A program made the translations under genes and the position numbers. A stretch of 64,000 bases of DNA from Terriglobales bacterium (GTDB lineage: Bacteria > Acidobacteriota > Terriglobia > Terriglobales > Acidobacteriaceae): contig JAOAPE010000002.1 in NCBI GenBank assembly GCA_025462725.1, positions 62,001 to 126,000 on the forward strand. Reading direction: 5' to 3'. Below, in pieces: positions 34,168-41,858 of this stretch. Every line of letters begins with the position of its first letter. The stretch's first letter is position 1. Under the pieces are notes generated by a model. That model had not been told where the DNA came from, made no database searches, and saw only the letters and a program-made list of their open reading frames with translations.

Positions 34168-35376
34168 ATGAAAATTCGCATACCAATATTAATTTCACGA
34201 CTCAATGAAGAGCATCATCCAGAATCCGACGGCTATTACGATGGTGCCCACAACACACCTTCGGAGCATGGGATAGAAGCAATCATCAGTAAGTTTAATG
34301 AACTCAAAATGAAGCTACAGCGCGACAGCGTCGCTGCGCAGAAAAAATTAGAAGCTCGATTGGAATACGTTGATGAAATTGCGCCTCAACTCGAATTGCT
34401 CTGGGCTTCGATCAAGGAGCGGACTAAGGAACAGACCCCCCATGTTGCATGGCCTACGACATTGCTGTGCATCGGGCTTTTGGCTATTGCTTCTGAAACG
34501 CTAATCTTGGCCTCAGCCCTTGATATCGTCAACATCACCGATCCGACAACACAAATTCTGGCCGCACTCGGGATTTCATTCGTTGTGGCTCTTGCATTTC
34601 ACTTCACGTGGGATAGCTTCACTAATAAGCACCAACCCCACTTATTGAAATTGGTTTGGCGCACATTGGCATTGATTTTTTCGTTTGCTCTTGTCGCATG
34701 GGGGATGTTGCGCGGATTCCAGGTAGGATTTGCCGCCACTCTGTCAAAGAACCCTCTTGGAGACTTCTTGAGTGCACATCCAATGCTCTCCTCAATCTTC
34801 TACGTATTCATTTCATTTGCCACTCCGGTTGTAGCCGCAGCTGCAAGTCATCACTCAATAGGCGAGTTGCAGCTTTGGTGGGAGTGGACGAACACGAAAA
34901 AGCAGCGCAACGACCTAGTAGAGGAACGCGCTTCCGCGCTGAAGCAACTCGAAAGCGGGGCAGGCGTATTGCAACTCGGGATGAAGGCACTCGACGAAGA
35001 GTGCAAACAGAATTGCTCAACGTATCTCGCCGGCTGGGAGCGAGGGCAAAGTCATGGCAGCGTTCAGGAAGCGTATTGGCTGGTACCGGCAAAGGCGACG
35101 TTTGCGGCTTTATGGGGGCTCTTGCTGGCTGGCTGGTTCATATTCGCATTCTCACCATTCTTCTTTCTCTTCCCTGTTGTGGTCTGGTGGGGAGCATTTC
35201 TTCATTACCGACGGCAATGGAAATCCCCGAGCCGTGTTGAGTTCTTCGCTCTTGAAAACGTCATGTTTGTACAGCGGGCCATTGATGCACAGGATAGCCA
35301 TACGCCGTTGCGAGCTTTTCAGAGGAGTCCGAATGATCCTACCAATCCGAAACAAGAACTGGAGGCGAAACAGTGA
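34168..35376 (+). CDS. Polytopic membrane protein with cytoplasmic coiled coils, unknown
   Basis: The ATG at 34168 follows GGAGGAAAG. The product is 402 residues: an N-terminal helical stretch, then four hydrophobic segments (TTLLCIGLLAIASETLILAS; ILAALGISFVVALAF; ALIFSFALVAWGMLRGF; SSIFYVFISFATPVVAAAAS). A charged helical region follows (NDLVEERASALKQLESGAGV), then a last pair (ATFAALWGLLLAGWFIFAF, FFFLFPVVVWWGAF). There is no known family. Its stop overlaps the GTG of the VWA lipoprotein gene, so the two are coupled and may form one envelope complex. Confidence 0.7.
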   Translation: MKIRIPILISRLNEEHHPESDGYYDGAHNTPSEHGIEAIISKFNELKMKLQRDSVAAQKKLEARLEYVDEIAPQLELLWASIKERTKEQTPHVAWPTTLLCIGLLAIASETLILASALDIVNITDPTTQILAALGISFVVALAFHFTWDSFTNKHQPHLLKLVWRTLALIFSFALVAWGMLRGFQVGFAATLSKNPLGDFLSAHPMLSSIFYVFISFATPVVAAAASHHSIGELQLWWEWTNTKKQRNDLVEERASALKQLESGAGVLQLGMKALDEECKQNCSTYLAGWERGQSHGSVQEAYWLVPAKATFAALWGLLLAGWFIFAFSPFFFLFPVVVWWGAFLHYRRQWKSPSRVEFFALENVMFVQRAIDAQDSHTPLRAFQRSPNDPTNPKQELEAKQ

Positions 35377-36095
35377 AATTATTGCTGCTGCTCGGAATCC
35401 TGGCTGCGGTCGCTCTTTGCGGCTGCAGCAGACGACAAGAAACACCAACTCACACCATATTCTTGATTGATGTGAGTGGCAGCATTGAGCCGGACTCTTT
35501 GAAAGAGGCAGTTCGGTCTATTGGTGAGTTTATTTCACACGTGGATCGAGGGGACACTGTAACAATCATCCCAATCACCTCGGATGCGCTGATAGAAAGC
35601 TCAGGCCGAATTCTGCGCATTTCGAAGCCACTCGCCAGAAAAGCTTACGATGCAGACATTCGTGAATTCCGTGAAAGTGCTGCCAACTCTTTGCAAGAGT
35701 TCGAGACAAAATTGCTCGCTAGTCCAGGGAAGAAAACGGATATTTTGAACACCCTAAAGTTGGCCGAAGAAGAAACCGCGTTGGAGTCAGAAGGAACGAA
35801 AGTAAATCTGAAAATACTTAGCGATTTCATTGAGGATGACGGTGAGTATGACTTTAAGACCGATCAAAAAGTCGGGAATGAACTTCTAGCCGCTGAACTT
35901 GCTCGAAGTCTGGCGAAATCCGACGGAACTACGAAATTCTCGACGATTTATTTGGGTTCCTTGCGAAGCAAAGATCTTCACACTTTAGGTAGACAGAGAA
36001 GAGCAGCCATCAAAAGATTCTGGCAAGAATATTTGCGGTATGCAGGGGGTCGAATTCGATTCGCAACCGATGGAGTTGGAAATCTTTATAGATGA
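35373..36095 (+). CDS. VWA-domain lipoprotein
   Basis: The product is 240 residues from a GTG in a GTGA overlap. The lipoprotein signal LLLLGILAAVALCGC carries the lipobox; C17 or C19 would be acylated. A von Willebrand A domain follows with the MIDAS motif DVSGS in IFLIDVSGSIEPDSL, a conserved Thr near LASPGKKTDILNTLKLAEEE, and the Asp in LKILSDFIED. It probably binds a protein ligand through a metal ion at the membrane surface. It is the last gene of the mobile region; its partner is likely the membrane protein before it. Confidence 0.8.
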   Translation: MKLLLLLGILAAVALCGCSRRQETPTHTIFLIDVSGSIEPDSLKEAVRSIGEFISHVDRGDTVTIIPITSDALIESSGRILRISKPLARKAYDADIREFRESAANSLQEFETKLLASPGKKTDILNTLKLAEEETALESEGTKVNLKILSDFIEDDGEYDFKTDQKVGNELLAAELARSLAKSDGTTKFSTIYLGSLRSKDLHTLGRQRRAAIKRFWQEYLRYAGGRIRFATDGVGNLYR

Positions 36096-36137
36096 CCATC
36101 AATTAGTCGCAGCGGTTTTCACGCCCAGCTCAAACAA

Positions 36138-37559
36138 TCAGTTCCCGGTTATATAGTGCTGCGCTTTTGTCCAGACTTGTGCTCCGACCAAGCGCCCCAT
36201 TTTGCGACCAGCCAAGTCTGCATCTTCAAAATGGATTCCGCCATAGCGGCGTGACATTCCTGCTTCGTCTGCTGCGTCAGAGAACGTCGCCCAATGCAGT
36301 GTAACGTTACTTGCAGGGGTACTGCCCGGCTCAATTTTCGACGAACCTGCAAACGCCGTGTAGCTGCCACCGTATGCGTCGCTGTTGGTAAAGCGGAGCA
36401 AAACCTCAGCCGCAGCGGCGCTGAAGGTGCTGTGTCCTGAGACGAATTCGGGAAAAGGTGGCGTAGGAAATGTTGCTGGCTGGTAAGGCGTCCAATCCTG
36501 ACCTTGGATCTCACGTGTGCTAAGGAACGGGCCAGCCCAAGCACGGATCGGCTTGTCAGCGAAAAGAAAGCGCAGGGCGGTGACTGGCCGGACAGAATCG
36601 AAGGCGCGCTTTGAATCCCATGCGGAGATGCTGGCGTCGAGCAGCGCGTTGGTGAGAATGAAAAACATCTTTACATCTTGATCGAGGTCGTGATGGTCGC
36701 GCGCTGAGACATACTGGGCGATCAGACACCAGTGTCCGGGCGGTAATTCGGAGTTTGGACCATCTGCCCAATATTCTGCAATGACTTTCTGCTCGTCTGT
36801 CAATTTTGCGTTCAGATGAAGAATGGCCTCGGCTTGCTTTCGGTATTGGCCAGGATCACCGTCATAAGTCGCCGGTCCTAGCTTCGGACGGAACTGCGAG
36901 CCTGATGTGAGTGCAAATGGCGTGACCAGTCCCCATTGGGGAGCGACATATTTCTGAGTCGTGAATCCCCCTTGACCATCAGGGACGCGCAATGGCTGCC
37001 AACTGTTCGGGTCATTGACGTGATCGGAGTCGTTGACGGGAGCAAATCCGGTGTAGTCAGAATAACCGCCTGGATGCAGGTCGCCGAGTTGATTGGAGCC
37101 ATCTGTATGGCGATATTGCAGCACAGCCGACGCGACAACATTTCCGACTCCCGAAGGCGTGGTGGTGTTTAGACTGACATCGCTGGCGTCATAGCCTTTA
37201 GAGGTGAGAAGTTGGGCGAAGGAGGCTTTCCTAGCGGGGAACAAGTCAATGAGCACGCGATAAGCAGCGAAGCTGATTGCTTTGTTTTTGTTTTCCAGCG
37301 TGCGTTCGGAATCAGGGCGCCTTAGAGTTGTGCCTGTCAGTGTTGCGATGGCATCACTGTCATATGCTGCCCATGAGTCGAAGATCGCTGCGTGAACGAT
37401 TGCGAGGTCGCGTGCCACCATTGGAGGGCCGGGTTTAGTGTCGCGGATGGCCTGAAGTGCGGCATTGTCCCAAAGAACAACAACGGTCTGGGTTTGGGCG
37501 GAAAGGTCAGAAGCAATGATAAGCCCAGCTACTGTCAACAGCAAACGCAGTGATCTCAT
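36138..37559 (-). CDS. Secreted vanadium-dependent haloperoxidase-type (PAP2-like) protein
   Basis: The start at ATG 37559 begins a signal peptide (LRLLLTVAGLIIASDLSAQ); upstream in-frame codons look non-coding. The 473-residue product has the vanadate/phosphate site of the PAP2/haloperoxidase superfamily: FPEFVSGHSTFSAAAAEVL and SRRYGGIHFEDADLAGRKMG, with the Lys/Arg arm in DSKRAFDSVRPVTALRFLF. Members oxidise halides with peroxide or act as phosphatases; which applies cannot be told from sequence alone. It is monocistronic. Confidence 0.85.
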   Translation of the reverse strand: MRSLRLLLTVAGLIIASDLSAQTQTVVVLWDNAALQAIRDTKPGPPMVARDLAIVHAAIFDSWAAYDSDAIATLTGTTLRRPDSERTLENKNKAISFAAYRVLIDLFPARKASFAQLLTSKGYDASDVSLNTTTPSGVGNVVASAVLQYRHTDGSNQLGDLHPGGYSDYTGFAPVNDSDHVNDPNSWQPLRVPDGQGGFTTQKYVAPQWGLVTPFALTSGSQFRPKLGPATYDGDPGQYRKQAEAILHLNAKLTDEQKVIAEYWADGPNSELPPGHWCLIAQYVSARDHHDLDQDVKMFFILTNALLDASISAWDSKRAFDSVRPVTALRFLFADKPIRAWAGPFLSTREIQGQDWTPYQPATFPTPPFPEFVSGHSTFSAAAAEVLLRFTNSDAYGGSYTAFAGSSKIEPGSTPASNVTLHWATFSDAADEAGMSRRYGGIHFEDADLAGRKMGRLVGAQVWTKAQHYITGN

Positions 37560-37940
37560 GCCGGCTCCTATGGAATGTTGCACTCTGTCGTCTAGGGAAA
37601 CACCATTGATATCCGTCCTGGCAAGCCAAGACGGGGCAGCCGCGATGGCCACCCACCCACCAAAGACGCTCTATAGTTGGCTGGCGAGCAAATGATTCCG
37701 TGCCGCAGCCAGTCGGCCCATGATTGTAAGCTTCTCAATCTGGCAAATTTTGCAAGCTCAGCGGTGGCCCATACATCGCGCGCTTTTGCGCCGGTGTGTG
37801 GGTGAACGAACTTTGGAGGGTTTGTTCGGGGTGCAACGACGTTCGCGTTTTCCCATTCATTCGCTGCGCGAATGAATGGGGCACCCATCTGTCGTGGTGA
37901 TGTGAATATGTGGGCCACCCGTCCCTTCATTGACTTTGGT
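37560..37940. other. Intergenic region with long perfect hairpin
   Basis: About 380 bp have no supported gene. The stretch GCACCCATCTGTCGTGGTG...TGGGCCACCC resembles the dispersed GGGTGGCCCA-type elements common in acidobacterial intergenic DNA (recollection, not checked). Confidence 0.4.
37852..37880. terminator. 13-bp perfect stem, 3-base loop
   Basis: CCCATTCATTCGC (37852-37864), loop TGC, GCGAATGAATGGG (37868-37880). It follows the stop of the HEAT-repeat gene (37941, minus strand) by 60 bp. There is no T-run on the minus side, so it is either a factor-dependent terminator/mRNA end stabiliser or a mobile repeat. Confidence 0.5.
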
Positions 37941-38927
37941 TCATTTTGCTGTCCAAGAACGCCAGTGTGTAATGTACTTTGACGGGTCATTGTAGTATTC
38001 GTCCTTGGAAGGCATCCATTGTTCCTCGCCCGTGCTATTCGCGAGGCCCACAATAGCCCAATATTGAACCTCGGCATCCCTATCGCCCAGAGCGCGAGCG
38101 AGAGGCACTTGTATCTTTGTGCTATGTATTTCAGCAAGCGACATGACAACAGAACGGCGGGTGAAAACATCAGGAGAAATTGCTAATTTCGACAATATCG
38201 GGATAGCCTGTTCGCTACGAACACCGATTCTGATTGCAGCCGCCAAATTCTCTTTTTCGTGCGGCGTCAATTCAGGTGCTTCGTTTAACAGAATCCCTGC
38301 CGCTAAATTGAGAGCCTCAGTATCGTCTCTTCTGAGTAGATTAAGTATTGCCGCTCTCCTCAAAAAAGGATCGCGATCTTTCAATAAGGCTTGGAAAGCG
38401 GATAGCACTTCCTTTGAACTCACGTCTGCAAGCGCGGCAACCGCAGTTCGCCTCTCTTGGTAAGTTAGTGAGCCGTCTCTGATTACATTGCACAACTCAC
38501 GAACTATCACGTCATATAACTGACCAGAATGATCGAGGGCTTCGCCTGTCATGGGCAAGAAACTAATTTGTTCATCTGCGAACCTGTAGGTCCCTTGAGA
38601 GAGCTTCTTCAAAAACACTATCTTTGTTCCGATTGGAACTGCTGGCAACTTTGGAGATAATTGACCTGCCACCACCAGCTCGATCGGTAATTCTCCGCTG
38701 GCCCCGCCCTTAAGGTTTTCCTGCACAAGAAAAGAAAACCGGTATGTATGTAGTGAGGTTTCTTTCTCGAACGCCGATCCCACCTGCTCGACCCGCCTAA
38801 ATTGTCCAATGACAACCACGTCTGCGGTGGCTATGGCTTCTCTCAAGTCAAAATATTTAGTTAGTCCTGCGTTGCCGCTTTTGAGGCAAGTCATTAGACA
38901 CACGAGGATCAAGAGTCTCTTCTTCAA
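37941..38927 (-). CDS. Secreted HEAT-repeat protein, unknown
   Basis: The product is 328 residues from a TTG with AGGAG 8 bases upstream. A signal peptide (LLILVCLMTCLKSGNA) is followed by a ~130-residue beta domain (ATADVVVIGQFRRVEQVGSA...VPIGTKIVFLKKL) and HEAT repeats (AVAALADVSSKEVLSAFQAL; RRAAILNLLRRDDTEALNLA; RRSVVMSLAEIHSTKIQVPL; VQYWAIVGLANSTGEEQW). The start lies 10 bp after the stop of the 875-residue gene, so the two are in one operon. Confidence 0.75.
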   Translation of the reverse strand: MKKRLLILVCLMTCLKSGNAGLTKYFDLREAIATADVVVIGQFRRVEQVGSAFEKETSLHTYRFSFLVQENLKGGASGELPIELVVAGQLSPKLPAVPIGTKIVFLKKLSQGTYRFADEQISFLPMTGEALDHSGQLYDVIVRELCNVIRDGSLTYQERRTAVAALADVSSKEVLSAFQALLKDRDPFLRRAAILNLLRRDDTEALNLAAGILLNEAPELTPHEKENLAAAIRIGVRSEQAIPILSKLAISPDVFTRRSVVMSLAEIHSTKIQVPLARALGDRDAEVQYWAIVGLANSTGEEQWMPSKDEYYNDPSKYITHWRSWTAK

Positions 38928-38937
38928 CTTAGTTCTC

Positions 38938-41565
38938 CTAGGGAGCTACCCACGGTGTTACTTTGCTGATGTGATCTGCATACGTAAGATACTTCTGTAA
39001 GCTGTCCTTTTGAACGGGTTTGCCCAACCCTGAGATGTTTCTCCCCACGCTAATTTTTTGACCCCAATGGACAATTGGATCAGAGGTACCGACGAGTACG
39101 GGAGTTGGTGTAACTCCGGGGTCATCACCGTCAATTTGATCGCAAAAACGATAGGGATTAGCATCGCTCGTTGCCGAGACATTCTGTTCAGATTTTCTTT
39201 GCCAAGTATTACTCGGATAATCACGCACGATTGCTGACGTCCAAGCTTCATTAACCGGAACCGGCGACGGCATAAGCGTATTCAAATTGTCAGAAATGTC
39301 ATAACAAATCGTCGTGTGCCATACAAAGAGGTCATTGGGATTGTTATCCCAAGAGACGAAGGAAAGAGAGGTTGGGGTACGGCTCGTTATTGTAAAAGGC
39401 GCAGAGGTTTGGCCCGCAGCCGTTGCAGTGATGCTTATATCATTTGCTGCGGGAGCACTGAATGCGGAGCCAGAACTTGTAATGTCAATTGAAGTGCCTG
39501 TGGTGGCAGAAAGTGTGACTTTTGTCGAGCCCGCTGTCACAGCCCACGTAGTCGAAGAGCCTCCCGAAGAAGTTAACGTGATTGTGGTGTTATAGCCTGA
39601 CGGGGTCTGGCCGTTGAAATACCAGACAGTGTTCGGACCTGTAATCTTCGGTGTCACCGTCCCCTGCACCGGCCACACGGGCAACTCGCTTGCGCACTCC
39701 TCGTAACCGTTCCACCAGCAAGGATCGCTATTGCCCGGGACCGGCGATTGAGCGAAGAACATGTCTGAACCTTCTGATAGCAAACTCGCGACACCTGTGT
39801 TTGTCCCTATTGTAGCTATGGAGGTGTTGTTAGAGGACCAAGTTGAAGATGTTGTGTAATTCCTCAAAGTTGGGTGCGAACCGCTGTCGTGCCCGTACGC
39901 GCTAAGGCTCATTGAATCCCCTACGGCCGCGTTGAAATTTGCCACAGCAGTATAGTCAGACGGACCCATGCAGTCGTAGCATCCAGCACCGCAAGTCGCG
40001 GTCTTTACGTTGAATGTTTGGGGAGTAACGGTGATGCTAGGCCGATGAATGAACTCCGCATCGTCTCCATTTTCAACCATGATGGCACCGCGGAGCGCAG
40101 ATGCGGGGAAGCGATTGCCTTTGTCGTCCGGCACATTCGCCTGAACTATCTCGCCAGCATTAAACATATGGAACTGCTTTTTCCCGATATGCAGAGGCAT
40201 ACGGTAAGCCCCTCCGGCATACGTGAATGTGACCATCAAGTCCTCGTCCTGATCACCAAAGTTCCACACGGTAAGCATAGTGTCACTGCCGTTCTCTAAT
40301 TCCCAATAGCAGGCCCGCCGCACACCAGCCGACTCGGCTTGAGCTGCTACCTCAAATACGTAGTTGCCGGTATTGTCCACGCTTCCGTTGGCAATCAAAA
40401 GGTCACCGCCGACCATCTGGCCTTCAAACGTCAGGTTAAGCGAGGCAGTCATCTTATCGAGATGCAGATTGCGGAGAACTGTAGTGATGTCCAGGCGCCG
40501 GGTTTCCAGTGGAGATAGAGTGATCGCAGGTAACGTTGCTGACATGGTATCCATCGCCATGCCCATGCCTTCCATGTAGTACAAACGCGGAGTGATCCCC
40601 AATGGCTTATTGCTGGTATTGCGAATCACGGCATAAGGAGCGAAGTTGGTTCCTTTGGGGAAACCCATCATCGGTTGCTCTCCGGACATAATCCCTGGGC
40701 TGGAAAAATGCATAATGTGAGGATTAGGGTTTTTCAATTCCGTCGGGTAAGCAATGGACATCACTGCGGAATAGCCTTTGCCTGTCTCCTGCAAAAGTCC
40801 GAATGCCATCAGGGAACGCTGTGGGCCGCCGTAAGTGACCGTCACGCCACCTTCGGATTCACCCTGCATCAAGTCTTCAATCTTGACCATGCTGGTGCCG
40901 TGAGCGGGAACCGCGACATGGTGTGAAGCGTGTCCGCCAGCAGAGCCAGATGCGGAGAGTGCAACCTCCAAACTGGTTTCTCCAACGTTGAGGAGTGCCA
41001 CCGTTCCCTCAACCGAACGAAACTGCTTCCACCATAGTGCTTCGATGCGATGCTCCGTTGCGTCATTTGGCGTCACTTTGCTGGCGATAGCAGGCGAAGG
41101 GGTGTCGGACGGCGCAAATGTGGAATTGAATACGAGACTGCGAACAATATCAATGTTTTCAATGGATGCACGTATCACTGGAAAAGGCGTTTTGTATTGG
41201 ATCACGGCGTTGCCGAAATGCCCAACATTACCGTTCTTCTTGCCGGAGGCTCGTCCGAGCGCATCCTCGATGTCAATGACCACCGCGCCGCCTGCAGGCA
41301 CGTCAACGCGTGCCAACGTGGCCTTCGTTCCGTCCTCGCCGTAGATGATAGGAGTGACGGAAACGAGATGCTCAACATCAATATTCGATATGCGAAGCTT
41401 CGCATGAAAAGTCGCGTCTGTACGCCAAAAAGCCCCACTCATCTCATGAAGAGTTGCCGGAGGTATAGGAATGGGAGGAGCTTGTTTTGCGCTGGAGTAA
41501 ATGCTAATGACGAGCACAAAAAAGGCGGAAGCAAAGAGGGAGCGCGGCGGGGCAGCGTTTCGCAT
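38938..41565 (-). CDS. Large secreted protein with Ig-like (Big/BACON-type) domains, unknown
   Basis: The product is 875 residues with AGGAGATC before the ATG and a signal peptide (LFASAFFVLVISIYSSA). About residues 40-520 are repeated beta-sandwich blocks (LRISNIDVEHLVSVTPIIYG; VALLNVGETSLEVALSASGS; YAVIRNTSNKPLGITPRLYY). A short Cys-containing linker (CGAGCYDC) follows. Then come a Big2-type domain (TTSSTWSSNNTSIATIGTNT) and a second Ig-like block (TPSGYNTTITLTSSGGSSTT), and a C-terminal ~120-residue region. There is no enzyme motif. It is probably surface-associated and pairs with the HEAT-repeat gene just downstream. Confidence 0.75.
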   Translation of the reverse strand: MRNAAPPRSLFASAFFVLVISIYSSAKQAPPIPIPPATLHEMSGAFWRTDATFHAKLRISNIDVEHLVSVTPIIYGEDGTKATLARVDVPAGGAVVIDIEDALGRASGKKNGNVGHFGNAVIQYKTPFPVIRASIENIDIVRSLVFNSTFAPSDTPSPAIASKVTPNDATEHRIEALWWKQFRSVEGTVALLNVGETSLEVALSASGSAGGHASHHVAVPAHGTSMVKIEDLMQGESEGGVTVTYGGPQRSLMAFGLLQETGKGYSAVMSIAYPTELKNPNPHIMHFSSPGIMSGEQPMMGFPKGTNFAPYAVIRNTSNKPLGITPRLYYMEGMGMAMDTMSATLPAITLSPLETRRLDITTVLRNLHLDKMTASLNLTFEGQMVGGDLLIANGSVDNTGNYVFEVAAQAESAGVRRACYWELENGSDTMLTVWNFGDQDEDLMVTFTYAGGAYRMPLHIGKKQFHMFNAGEIVQANVPDDKGNRFPASALRGAIMVENGDDAEFIHRPSITVTPQTFNVKTATCGAGCYDCMGPSDYTAVANFNAAVGDSMSLSAYGHDSGSHPTLRNYTTSSTWSSNNTSIATIGTNTGVASLLSEGSDMFFAQSPVPGNSDPCWWNGYEECASELPVWPVQGTVTPKITGPNTVWYFNGQTPSGYNTTITLTSSGGSSTTWAVTAGSTKVTLSATTGTSIDITSSGSAFSAPAANDISITATAAGQTSAPFTITSRTPTSLSFVSWDNNPNDLFVWHTTICYDISDNLNTLMPSPVPVNEAWTSAIVRDYPSNTWQRKSEQNVSATSDANPYRFCDQIDGDDPGVTPTPVLVGTSDPIVHWGQKISVGRNISGLGKPVQKDSLQKYLTYADHISKVTPWVAP

Positions 41566-41858
41566 ACTGATCTCCTAGTACGGAAACCGCGACCCCCACG
41601 ACCGCGATTCACGAAGGCGGCAACTCTAGCCCCTTCCGGATAAGAATGTCAACAACAACTTCCGTGAAAGGATTTCATGTTTCATTAGCATCTACTACGA
41701 ACTTTGATCAACGTAACAGAGTCGACGGTGTAAGTGATGTCTCGACTTATCCGCTACGTCGCAATGAAGAGTCACTCATAATTCGTAGTTATTATGACTT
41801 TGAGCGGCAAGTATACGACGATTAGCCAAAAGTTCTATAACAAAAGGCTATATGCGAG

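Larger units (their letters stand above)
23081..36095. mobile_element. Mobile / integrative region (boundaries approximate)
   Basis: The stretch contains three tyrosine recombinases, an XRE regulator with paired operators, a D12 adenine methylase, a conjugative-type coupling ATPase, a replication-relaxation protein, an excisionase-like HTH, a train of tiny genes and unrelated cargo. No duplicated attachment sequence was found by eye, so the ends are the outermost element-type genes. It may be two elements: 23081-25767 (recombinase pair) and 25886-36095. Confidence 0.6.

Noticed and set aside
37592-38170. 192-residue minus-strand frame between haloperoxidase and HEAT gene
   Set aside because: Overlaps the end of the HEAT-repeat gene in another frame; low complexity and no domain.
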